A stretch of DNA of 64,000 nt from Synergistaceae bacterium (lineage in GTDB: Bacteria > Synergistota > Synergistia > Synergistales > Thermovirgaceae). Location of the stretch: positions 22,114 to 86,113 of the forward strand of contig DMCT01000072.1 in the NCBI GenBank assembly GCA_003446665.1, written 5' to 3'. Position 1 is the stretch's first letter. Every line of letters begins with the position of its first letter. Below are positions 25,872 to 33,165 of this stretch, in pieces. A model generated the notes under the pieces. That model was not told where the DNA came from, did not search any database, and worked only from the letters and a program-made list of their open reading frames with translations. Position numbers and translations under genes: made by a program.

Positions 25872-25893
25872 AAATTTGGAGCAGTTCGGATGA

Positions 25894-26073
25894 AGGCTGC
25901 AAGAGAGACTCCTGTCAATGCGAGGACGGAGCGCCGAAGGTGCAACCTTCTCCCAAAGGGGGAAGGGAAACTCTCAGGCGGAAGGATTGCAGCTGGACGA
26001 TTCTCTGGACACGGCATATGTCTGTGCTTCGCAAAGGCACCTGACGTAGTCGTAAGCCGACAGGACAGAGAAC
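25894..26073 (+). promoter_or_regulatory. Glycine riboswitch: one canonical aptamer plus a degenerate second domain
   Basis: The first aptamer (25894-25995) has the expected P1 (GGCTGCAA with TTGCAGCT), AGAGAG after P1, the conserved GCGCCGAAGGTGCAA core and AAACTCTCAGGCGGAAGGA. The linker CTGGACGATTCTCTGGA is typical of tandem glycine riboswitches. The second domain (about 25998-26073) keeps P1 (TTCTCTG with CAGAGAA) and the AGGACAGAGAA 3' end, but lacks the CACCGAAGG core; its middle instead suggests small hairpins such as GTGC...GCAC and GTCG...CGAC. It precedes grdX, trxA and grdEABCD, so glycine would switch on the glycine reductase operon. Confidence 0.9.
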
Positions 26074-26106
26074 CCACCTATTCCGAGAATAGGGGGGTGT
26101 CTTTTT
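26074..26106 (+). terminator. Riboswitch expression platform: terminator overlapping the grdX ribosome binding site
   Basis: CCTATT and AATAGG flank a CCGAG loop, extended outward by CCC/GGG pairing, and are followed by TCTTTTTT. The GGGGGG of the 3' arm (26092-26097) is also the only SD for the TTG start of grdX at 26106. The hairpin could therefore both terminate transcription and hide the SD in the absence of glycine. Confidence 0.75.
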
Positions 26107-26516
26107 TGGTCGACCGGTATTTGCTTTTGACCAACAACAAGACCCTGGAACCGAAACCAGGCATCGATTACGAGTTTATCGAAGGCGATGCCGTTGATGT
26201 TTACTCTTCCGCAAAACGGTATATTGAGGAAGGATATAACCTCGTTAATCATCCCCTCTATGGTAACTTTTCCCCGCGGCAGCAGCCGTTCAGGACCTTG
26301 TTGCTCGCCTGCCCTGACGGAAATTCTGGACACAAAACGGACGGTATTTCATATCAGCTTATAGAATCAGCCCTGGAGCGTTACCGGTCGTATGGTCGAA
26401 ACCTTCCGAAGCCTGATGATTACCCGAAAAACGTACGAAAAGATTATGCTTATCTGGATATGGTACTGGTCGAAGAGGCCTTGGCCTCTACAAAGTGTCG
26501 TGATGATAGTCGATAA
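26106..26516 (+). CDS. grdX: GrdX family protein
   Basis: A 136-residue protein of unknown biochemical role found as the first gene of glycine reductase operons. It starts VDRYLLLTNNKTLE, then DVYSSAKRYIEEGYNLVNHPLYGNF and LLLACPDGNSGHKTDGIS (a possible metal- or thiol-binding stretch), typical of GrdX. TTG 26106 is chosen because the G-run at 26092-26097 lies 8 bases upstream; GTG 26097 is in frame but has no SD. It directly follows the glycine riboswitch terminator and is 48 bp from trxA. Confidence 0.85.
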   Translation: MVDRYLLLTNNKTLEPKPGIDYEFIEGDAVDVYSSAKRYIEEGYNLVNHPLYGNFSPRQQPFRTLLLACPDGNSGHKTDGISYQLIESALERYRSYGRNLPKPDDYPKNVRKDYAYLDMVLVEEALASTKCRDDSR

Positions 26517-26564
26517 GGAAGGTATTGTGACAAATCGGGCTTTCACTGAAAGGGGGTGAAAAAG

Positions 26565-26882
26565 ATGATAGAGGTGAACAAGGATAATTTCGAAGACGAA
26601 GTACTCAACAGCGATTCGCCGGTTGTGGTCGACCTTTGGGGGCCAAAATGCGGACCTTGCATGGCATTGATGCCTCAAGTCGAGGAACTGGCGAAAAAAT
26701 ATGAGGGCAAGGTTAAGTTTTGCAAGCTCAATGTTGCGGAAAACAGGAGACTCGTCATCTCCCTCAAGGTGATGGGAGTTCCAACGTTCTTGTTTTACAA
26801 GAACGGAGAAATTGTGGACCGGGTCACCGGAGGTGATGCGACGATCGATAAAATTCGCGAGAAAACGGAAAAACTCCTGTAG
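26565..26882 (+). CDS. trxA: Thioredoxin of the glycine reductase system
   Basis: A 105-residue thioredoxin with the active site WGPKCGPC (C29 and C32) and cis-proline segment GVPTFLFYKNGE. It donates electrons to reduce the selenoether or disulfide state of GrdA during glycine reduction. The WGPKC form is typical of Grd-associated thioredoxins. ATG 26565 has AAGGGGG 8 bases upstream. The usual partner gene trxB (thioredoxin reductase) is absent from this operon, so reducing power must come from a gene elsewhere. Confidence 0.93.
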   Translation: MIEVNKDNFEDEVLNSDSPVVVDLWGPKCGPCMALMPQVEELAKKYEGKVKFCKLNVAENRRLVISLKVMGVPTFLFYKNGEIVDRVTGGDATIDKIREKTEKLL

Positions 26883-26929
26883 GACCAGACATGACGGAGG
26901 AAATTTGATTGGAAAGGGGGGAAACAAAT

Positions 26930-28216
26930 TTGAAACTGAACCTTAGAAAGGTCAATATCAGAAATGTCGAATGGGGTGACAAGACTCACGTCGAAAAAGG
27001 TGTCTTGTATGTCGGCAAGCAGGAAATATTGGATCTTGTTTCAAAGGATGAGCGTTTCAAAAACGTATCTGTAGAACTTGCGCGCCCCGGGGAAAGCATC
27101 AGGATACTTCCGGTGAAAGATGCCGTGGAACCCAGGTGCAAAAAAGACGATGAAAAAGATGTCTTCCCGGGATTCATAGGAGACGTCGAAACCGTGGGAG
27201 AAGGTGAAACGGTAACCCTTTCGGGGACAGCGGTCCTTACGTGCGGCAAGATAGTAGGCTTTCAGGAAGGTATCGTCGACATGACCGGACCGGGAGCGGA
27301 ATACACGCCCTTTTCGAAAACGCTAAACATCGTGCTTGTATTCGAACCCGTTGACGATCTCGAAAAACATGAATACGAGGCAGCCTGCAGGTTGGCGGGT
27401 CTGAAAACGGCTCATTTCCTGGCAAAAAGAGCTGTCGATGTCGAGCCCGACGAGATCGAGACCTACGAGTTGCCGGATTTCGCCCAGGCGATGAATTCCT
27501 ATCCAGGTTTGCCGAAAGTGGCTTACCTCTACATGCTGCAATCTCAGGGGCTGCTTCACGATACCTATGTCTATGGTGTGGACGCCAAGAAAATCCTTCC
27601 CACGTTTATTCACCCAAACGAAGTGATCGATGGCGCCATCGTATCGGGCAACTGCGTTTCCGCATGCGATAAAAACAACACCTATGCCCACCAGAATAAT
27701 CCCGTAATCAAAGGCATGTACGAAAGGCACGGCAAGGACTTCAACTTCGTCGGATGTATAATCACCAACGAGAACACGACGCTTTCGGACAAGAAACGAA
27801 GCTCTTCTTATGCCGTCAAACTGGCTAAAATGCTGGGAGTTCAGGGCCTTGTGATTACGGAAGAAGGGTTTGGAAACCCTGATACGGACCTGATAATGAA
27901 CTGTCGGAAGGCAGAGCAGTCCGGGATCAAGACCGTCCTGGTGACCGATGAATACGCCGGCAGGGACGGTTCCAGTCAATCTCTTGCCGACGCGTGTCCC
28001 GAGGCAGACGCTGTCGTAACGGCGGCAAATGCCAATCAGACGATTGTGCTCCCAAGGCTCGAGAAGGTCATAGGTTATGTTGACGCTGCGGATGTAATAG
28101 CCGGCGGTTTTGACGGGTCTCTCAGGCAAGACGGATCAATCGAGGTAGAAATCCAGGCGATTACCGGGGCTACGAGCGAACTGGGATTTAACAAAATTTC
28201 AGCTTATACGATATGA
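26930..28216 (+). CDS. grdE: Glycine reductase component B, subunits alpha and beta (GrdE proprotein)
   Basis: A 428-residue proprotein that is cleaved in the cell into two subunits, with the new N-terminal cysteine becoming a pyruvoyl group that forms the Schiff base with glycine. The cleavage region SGNCVSACDKNNTY places the cysteine at residue 242, matching the position reported for clostridial GrdE. TTG 26930 is 8 bases after AAAGGGGGG and gives an N-terminus KLNLRKVNIRNVEWG. It works with GrdB, which supplies the selenocysteine of component B. Confidence 0.95.
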   Translation: MKLNLRKVNIRNVEWGDKTHVEKGVLYVGKQEILDLVSKDERFKNVSVELARPGESIRILPVKDAVEPRCKKDDEKDVFPGFIGDVETVGEGETVTLSGTAVLTCGKIVGFQEGIVDMTGPGAEYTPFSKTLNIVLVFEPVDDLEKHEYEAACRLAGLKTAHFLAKRAVDVEPDEIETYELPDFAQAMNSYPGLPKVAYLYMLQSQGLLHDTYVYGVDAKKILPTFIHPNEVIDGAIVSGNCVSACDKNNTYAHQNNPVIKGMYERHGKDFNFVGCIITNENTTLSDKKRSSSYAVKLAKMLGVQGLVITEEGFGNPDTDLIMNCRKAEQSGIKTVLVTDEYAGRDGSSQSLADACPEADAVVTAANANQTIVLPRLEKVIGYVDAADVIAGGFDGSLRQDGSIEVEIQAITGATSELGFNKISAYTI

Positions 28217-28240
28217 CATCGGAATCAGGAGGTGAAATTC

Positions 28241-28717
28241 ATGGGTAAGCTTGAAGGGAAAAAACTGGTTCTCCTTGGCGAGCGTGACGGCGTAGCCGGA
28301 CCAGCCATGGAGGAAAGCCTTAAAAACTGCGGCGCCGAGGTTGTCTTTTCCGTCACGGAATGTTTCGTCTGAACCGCCGCAGGAGCCATGGACCTGCAGA
28401 ACCAGCAACGCGTCAAGGACGCCGCTGAAAAGTTCGGGGCCGAAAATATCGTCGTAATACTCGGTTCATCAGATGCGGAAGGAGCCGAAATCTACGCCGA
28501 AACGGTTACGAACGGTGATCCCACATTCGCAGGTCCTTTGGCTGGAGCCCCGTTGGGGCTCGCCGTATACCACATACTGGAGCCGGAGATCAAAGAAGAA
28601 GCCGATCCCGATGTCTGGGAAAACCAGATCGGGATGATGGAAATGGTGCTGGACGGAGAAGCCCTGGCCAATGCGGTAAAGGGCATCAGGGAAAAATTCA
28701 GCAAATATTCGCTGTAA
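28241..28717 (+). CDS. grdA: Glycine reductase selenoprotein A, UGA read as Sec44
   Basis: A 158-residue selenoprotein (component A). The frame contains TGA at 28370-28372, codon 44, within the redox motif CFVU (Cys-x-x-Sec), exactly where GrdA carries selenocysteine. GrdA receives the carboxymethyl group from component B as a carboxymethyl-selenoether and passes it to component C. Downstream sequence ([31 protein letters not shown]) is typical. GGAGG precedes the ATG. An automated caller would split this gene or start it at 28388. It requires SelA/SelB/SelD and tRNA-Sec, none of which is in this window. Confidence 0.97.
28373..28400 (+). promoter_or_regulatory. Candidate bacterial SECIS hairpin in grdA
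   Basis: Directly after the recoded TGA, GCAGG (28379-28383) pairs with CCTGC (28393-28397) around the loop AGCCATGGA. Position, within about 30 bases of the UGA, fits bacterial SECIS elements that recruit SelB. Stem strength is modest and loop consensus outside E. coli is weak. Confidence 0.45.
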
Positions 28718-28749
28718 ATAAAGATCAATCCAGGAAAGGAGGTGGGTAA

Positions 28750-30057
28750 ATGGCTTTCAGGGTTGTACATTATATCAACCAGTTTTTCGCAGGCATCGGA
28801 GGCGAGGAAAAAGCCAACATTCCCCCTGAAGCCAGGGAAGGGGCGGTAGGTCCCGGAATGGCTTTGAACCAGGCCTTTGGGTCGGAAGCTGAAGTGGTGG
28901 GAACCATAATCTGTGGCGACTCCTACTTCGCTGACAATATCGAAAAAGCAAGGCAGGAAATACTGGAATTGGTGAAAAAGTTCGCGCCCGACGGGCTTGT
29001 GGCAGGTCCTGCATTTAATGCGGGACGTTACGGAACAGCTTGTGGTGACGTCTGTGAAACTGTTGGCAAAACCCTTTCGATTCCTACCGTTTCCGGGATG
29101 TACAAGGAAAACCCCGGGGTCGACATGTACCGGAAGTCCACCTACATTGTAGAAACCGCTGACAGCGCCAGGGGAATGAAAGACGCTTTGCCTGTCATGG
29201 CGCGGATCCTGCTTAAACAGCTCAAGGGCGAACCCCTCGGCAGGCCTGAGGAAGAAGGATACATACCGCGGGGTGTGAGAGTGAATTTCTTCGCCGAAAA
29301 AACAGGTGCCGAGAGAGCTTTGGACATGCTGGTCAAAAAACTCAGAGGCGAACCTTTTACAACGGAGTATCCCATGCCTGTTTTCGACAAGGTTCCGCCG
29401 AATCCTCCCATTACCGACATGAAAAACTCCACGGTGGCCCTGGTTACTTCCGGAGGCATCGTGCCCAGGGGAAATCCAGACCACATAGAAGCCTCGAGTG
29501 CTTCGAAATACGGGGAATACAGCCTGGAGGGCGTTCAAGCCATTTCGGCCGAGACGCACCAGACGGCCCATGGTGGTTATGACCCAACTTACGCTAACGA
29601 AGACCCGAACAGGGTTCTCCCGGTAGATGCAATGCGTGAACTGGAAAAAGAAGGGGTTTTCAGGAAATTTCATGAAACATATTACAGCACCGTAGGGAAC
29701 GGTACCTCAGTGGCCAACGCGTCACGCTTTGGGAGCGAAATAGCGCAAAAGCTCAAAGAGCAAAACGTAGACGCCGTAATAGTCACATCCACCTGAGGCA
29801 CCTGTACTCGTTGCGGTGCAACGATCGTAAAAGAGATTGAACGGGCCGGATTGCCGGTGGTACACGTATGTACCATCGTCCCGATTTCATTGACTGTCGG
29901 GGCTAACAGGATTGTCCCGGCCGTAGCTATACCTCATCCGCTGGGCGATCCTACTAAAACTCCCGCTGAAGAAAAGAAATTACGGAAAGCCTTAGTGGAA
30001 AAAGCACTTCGTGCTTTAACGACGCCTGTGGAAGAACAGACCGTTTTCAGCGATTGA
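28750..30057 (+). CDS. grdB: Glycine reductase component B gamma subunit, selenoprotein GrdB (Sec349)
   Basis: A 435-residue selenoprotein. Codon 349 is TGA (29794-29796) in the motif TSTUGTCTRCGAT, the conserved selenocysteine site of GrdB, and the reading frame continues to TGA-free sequence ending at 30057. Its selenol attacks the glycine-pyruvoyl adduct made by GrdE to release ammonia and form the carboxymethyl group. N-terminal signature FRVVHYINQFFAGIGGEEKAN is typical. GGAGGTG precedes the ATG. Without recoding the gene looks like two ORFs (28750-29796 and 29851-30057). Confidence 0.97.
29797..29820 (+). promoter_or_regulatory. Candidate SECIS hairpin in grdB
   Basis: GCACC (29798-29802) and GGTGC (29815-29819) pair immediately 3' of the recoded TGA, leaving a 12-base loop that spans the Cys-Thr-Arg-Cys codons. 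Plausible SelB recruitment hairpin; consensus cannot be tested by eye. Confidence 0.4.
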
Positions 30058-30069
30058 TACCCAGGCACA

Positions 30070-30102
30070 GGCGGGCCCGGTTTTTGAAAAACCGGGCTCG
30101 CC
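30070..30102 (+). other. Strong intercistronic hairpin between grdB and grdC
   Basis: A 15-bp stem, GGCGGGCCCGGTTTT with AAAACCGGGCTCGCC (one G-U pair), with a TGA loop. There is no U-tract downstream and grdC follows 49 bp later, so it is more likely a stability or processing element, or a partial attenuator adjusting the ratio of GrdC/D to GrdA/B, than a full terminator. Confidence 0.7.
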
Positions 30103-30150
30103 CGATAAAAGACTGCGCTACAGCGTTTTCGCGTGTAGGAGGGAAGATTT

Positions 30151-31686
30151 ATGGCTAACGTTTCCATAAAGGGATACGCCTACTGTTTGAATCACGCGCC
30201 GTACCTCGGCTTCCATTACGGTAATACACCCTTTTCCGAGCGGAAAGCTCGTGGAGAGACAGAGTATATTCAAAAACTGAAAGGAAAGCTCCAGAATTTC
30301 GAAGAAGTTTGTTCTTACGCGCCAAACCAGGCATTTATAGGCGCAATGACCCTGGAAGAACTCGCCGAAAGGCCGAAACCGATGTATGAAAACAGGCTCA
30401 CTACGGCTGAACGGTACGGTAAATACGGGGAAATCATGCCCGAAGATGAGTTTATAGGGCTGATGGATATATGCGATGTTTTCGACATCATATGGCTGGA
30501 AGAAGGCTTTGCTTCCAGCGTTTCGGAGAAACTTTCGGCGCACCCGCTTTTGGGCGAGAAGCAATTGTCCAAGCTTGAGAAAGGCCATTCGTCCGGCGAA
30601 ATAGCCGAAGAGATCGACAAACATGGAGCACTCCCGATTTACTGGGACGACAAGTTAGTCGGATGTAGCAGAAAAGGGCATGAAACCGATGAATGCCTTT
30701 CTGCTTACGTGCTTCTTGAAAACATGGCGTCAAAGGCCGGGGCCGTGCTTTCGCTGCTTCACCTTATCAAAAATTCTGGCATTTCTCCCGAAGAAGTCGA
30801 TTTCATAGTTGAATGTTCCGAAGAAGCCGCCGGAGACGCTAATCAGCGGGGCGGGGGGAATTTTGCCAAGGCCGTTGCCGAAACAGCCGGTTGCGTCAAC
30901 GCTTCGGGATTCGACGTAAGAAGTTTCTGTGCGGGACCGGTCAATGCCTTGATCGCCGCAGGTTGCCAGGTTGGTTGCGGCACAAGGAAAAACGTAGTAG
31001 TCGTGGCCGGTGGTGCGGTTCCAAAGCTCTACATGAACAGCAGGGACCATGTTAGAAAGGACATGCCGGCTCTTGAGGATTGTCTCGGAAACTTTGCCGT
31101 CCTTTTGGGACCCGAAGATGGTAAGTCCCCCGTAATGCGGCTCGATGCGGTAGGGAAACACTCCGTAGGTGCCGGGTCGTCGCCCCAGGCGATAACGAAT
31201 GCTCTGGTTTGGGATCCCCTTCAAAAACTTGGGCTTGGTTTTCACGATATCGACAAGTATGCCGCAGAGCTCCAGATACCCGAAATAACTGTACCTGCAG
31301 GTGCAGGCGATGTGCCGACGGCCAATTTCAAAATGATAGCCGCCCTGGCGGTAATGAAGGGACAGCTCGAAAAAAACGCGATGAACGATTTCGTTGCCGA
31401 AAAAGGTATACCTGGTTTCGCCCACACCCAGGGACACATTCCCTCCGGTGTCCCTTATATCGGACATGCTTGCGACGCCATCCTTGCCGGAGAGATGGAT
31501 CGAGCAATGATAATAGGGAAAGGAAGCCTTTTTTTGGCCAGGCTGACCAACCTCTCTGACGGAGCCTCCTTTGTTATAGAGAAGCCCGGCAAGCCTCAGG
31601 CGACTCAAGGGCTAACCAGGGAGGAAATAAGGGAAACGCTGCTGGATGCCCTGACGGAAATCGCAGAAGGACTCCAGAAAGACTGA
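30151..31686 (+). CDS. grdC: Glycine reductase component C, GrdC (beta subunit)
   Basis: A 511-residue component C subunit that takes the carboxymethyl group from GrdA and, with GrdD, forms acetyl phosphate. It has a thiolase/FabH-like arrangement with CGTRKNVVVVAGG, GAGDVPTANFKMIAALA and HTQGHIPSGVPYIGHA segments typical of GrdC. GGAGG precedes the ATG at 30151. The acetyl phosphate would yield ATP through acetate kinase, which is not in this window. Confidence 0.95.
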   Translation: MANVSIKGYAYCLNHAPYLGFHYGNTPFSERKARGETEYIQKLKGKLQNFEEVCSYAPNQAFIGAMTLEELAERPKPMYENRLTTAERYGKYGEIMPEDEFIGLMDICDVFDIIWLEEGFASSVSEKLSAHPLLGEKQLSKLEKGHSSGEIAEEIDKHGALPIYWDDKLVGCSRKGHETDECLSAYVLLENMASKAGAVLSLLHLIKNSGISPEEVDFIVECSEEAAGDANQRGGGNFAKAVAETAGCVNASGFDVRSFCAGPVNALIAAGCQVGCGTRKNVVVVAGGAVPKLYMNSRDHVRKDMPALEDCLGNFAVLLGPEDGKSPVMRLDAVGKHSVGAGSSPQAITNALVWDPLQKLGLGFHDIDKYAAELQIPEITVPAGAGDVPTANFKMIAALAVMKGQLEKNAMNDFVAEKGIPGFAHTQGHIPSGVPYIGHACDAILAGEMDRAMIIGKGSLFLARLTNLSDGASFVIEKPGKPQATQGLTREEIRETLLDALTEIAEGLQKD

Positions 31687-31701
31687 CTGGGAGTGTCGGT
31701 A

Positions 31702-32853
31702 ATGTCGGAACTTCGTAAGGTTATAGGTGAAGAGCTTGCGGAAATAATAAAGACAGCCAGGTCTGGAGGCCCTGTCACCAGGATCGGGGTCATGGCTTCC
31801 GGAAGCGAACTGGGTAGTGAAGAACTTATAAATGGAGCACTGGAAGCGTCAAAACGCTATCGTGATGTGCAAGTGGTTATGATCGGTCCCGGAAAACGTG
31901 CAGATAGCGGGCTCGAGTGGATAGAGACGGAGGACGACGAAGTGGCGATGGCCCAAGGGATGGAAAAAGCCATCAGGGAGGGCGTCGTAGAAGGAGCGGT
32001 AGCGTTGCATTATCCGTTTCCGCTTGGTGTAACCACGGTGGGACGCGTTGTGACCCCGGCAAGGGGTAAACCCATGCTCCTTGCCTCTACCACTGGAACA
32101 AGCGCGACATCCCGAATAGAGGCCATGATAATGAACGCCCTTTACGGTATAGCCGTTGCCAAATCAATCGGAATCGAGGATCCCGCTTTGGGTATCCTTA
32201 ATGTCGACGGAGCCCAGATGGTATACCGGAGTCTCAAAGAACTTAAGGAGAAGGGGTATCCATTACGCTTCGGCGAAAGCGTAAGAAAAGACGGAGGCGC
32301 GGTGTTGCGCGGAAACGACATCTTGTGCGGGGCCGTAGACGTTTGTGTTACCGATACCCTGACAGGCAACGTGCTTATGAAGTTTTTTTCGGCCTATTCC
32401 ACAGGAGGAACCTATGAGTCCCTGGGTTGGGGTTATGGCCCTTCGGTGGGCAAAGACTGGGACCATGTGGTTTCCATCATTTCCAGGGCATCAGGGGCAC
32501 CCGTGATCGCAAACGCGATCCGCTTCACTGCGGATGCCGTTAGAGGGAATGTATCGTCCAAGGTGGTGGATGAGGTCAAAAAGGCCGAAAGGGCCGGACT
32601 CGGTGAGGTTCTTTCTGCGAGCGAGCCGCTGGTGAAACCAGCTGGAGAAGAAATCACTCCACCACCTGCTGAACCCACGGACGAGGAGCTACACGGGGTG
32701 GATGTATTGTCAATCGAGGATGCCGTCAGGGAGTTGTGGAAAAAGGGAATCTACGCCGAGTCTGCCATGGGCTGCACCGGCCCTGTGGTAAAAGTTTCAT
32801 CAGCAAGACTTGCCGAAGCAACCAAGGTGCTCAAGGAGAACAAATTTCTGTAA
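31702..32853 (+). CDS. grdD: Glycine reductase component C, GrdD (alpha subunit)
   Basis: A 383-residue subunit, related to PlsX/phosphate acetyltransferase folds, that catalyses release of acetyl phosphate from the GrdC-bound acetyl group. Recognisable parts are RIGVMASGSELGSEE, LHYPFPLGVTTVGRVVTPA, and a C-terminal AMGCTGPVVKVSS motif with the conserved cysteine. ATG 31702 has GGAG 8 bases upstream, 15 bp after grdC; GTG 31693 is less likely. Last gene of the grd operon. Confidence 0.95.
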   Translation: MSELRKVIGEELAEIIKTARSGGPVTRIGVMASGSELGSEELINGALEASKRYRDVQVVMIGPGKRADSGLEWIETEDDEVAMAQGMEKAIREGVVEGAVALHYPFPLGVTTVGRVVTPARGKPMLLASTTGTSATSRIEAMIMNALYGIAVAKSIGIEDPALGILNVDGAQMVYRSLKELKEKGYPLRFGESVRKDGGAVLRGNDILCGAVDVCVTDTLTGNVLMKFFSAYSTGGTYESLGWGYGPSVGKDWDHVVSIISRASGAPVIANAIRFTADAVRGNVSSKVVDEVKKAERAGLGEVLSASEPLVKPAGEEITPPPAEPTDEELHGVDVLSIEDAVRELWKKGIYAESAMGCTGPVVKVSSARLAEATKVLKENKFL

Positions 32854-33165
32854 ACCAAAAAATCCCGGCTGAGGGGGGAGTAATAACAACTTCCCTTCTT
32901 CTTTACTTGAGAGCGAGGAATAGATGTCCCTTACAGGGACCAAGAAACATCGGCTGCAAGGAAACTGGAGTTTATGCGTCGTGAGATTTAAAGAAATAGA
33001 GGGCAGAATGAAAAGAGATACAGGCATGATAGTGGAGACCTTAGGTTTTTGTTATAATGAAGGAAATTGAAAACATTTAATGGGAGGTGGTGAAAAGCCC
33101 GTAAACTGTGAGAGCGGTGACAGGAAAAAAACAGAGAAGCAGGGAAAAGGGAGGGATATACTGAC
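32854..33165. other. 312-bp intergenic region between grdD and the alanine symporter
   Basis: No gene seen. It contains a weak G-rich/T-rich hairpin after grdD (GGGGAG at about 32875 with CTTCCC, then T-rich), a perfect small palindrome GTCCCT-TAC-AGGGAC (32926-32940), a clear TATAAT at 33053-33058 without a convincing -35, and an A/G-rich leader of about 100 bases before the symporter ATG. So the symporter probably has its own promoter. Confidence 0.5.

Larger units (their letters stand above)
25544..25889. other. Intergenic region upstream of the glycine riboswitch
   Basis: No gene seen. It holds a terminator-like hairpin (25622-25680), a perfect 18-bp palindrome (25678-25695) and a possible promoter (TTGACC at 25843, CAAAAT at 25866) for the riboswitch and grd operon. 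Confidence 0.6.

Noticed and set aside
25998-26073. The second riboswitch domain as a tRNA-like cloverleaf
   Set aside because: The terminal helix and 3' strand match a glycine aptamer, there is no T-loop GTTCRA motif or CCA-type end, and the hairpin sizes do not fit.
25890-26516. A 208-residue reading of grdX starting at 25890
   Set aside because: Its first about 70 codons are the glycine riboswitch and terminator; the protein-like part begins at 26106.
28388-28717. A separate gene starting at 28388
   Set aside because: It is the 3' part of grdA after the recoded TGA; the start lacks an SD and the upstream frame is GrdA residues 1-43.
29851-30057. A separate 68-residue gene
   Set aside because: It is the C-terminal part of grdB after the Sec codon; continuity with GrdB motifs is clear.
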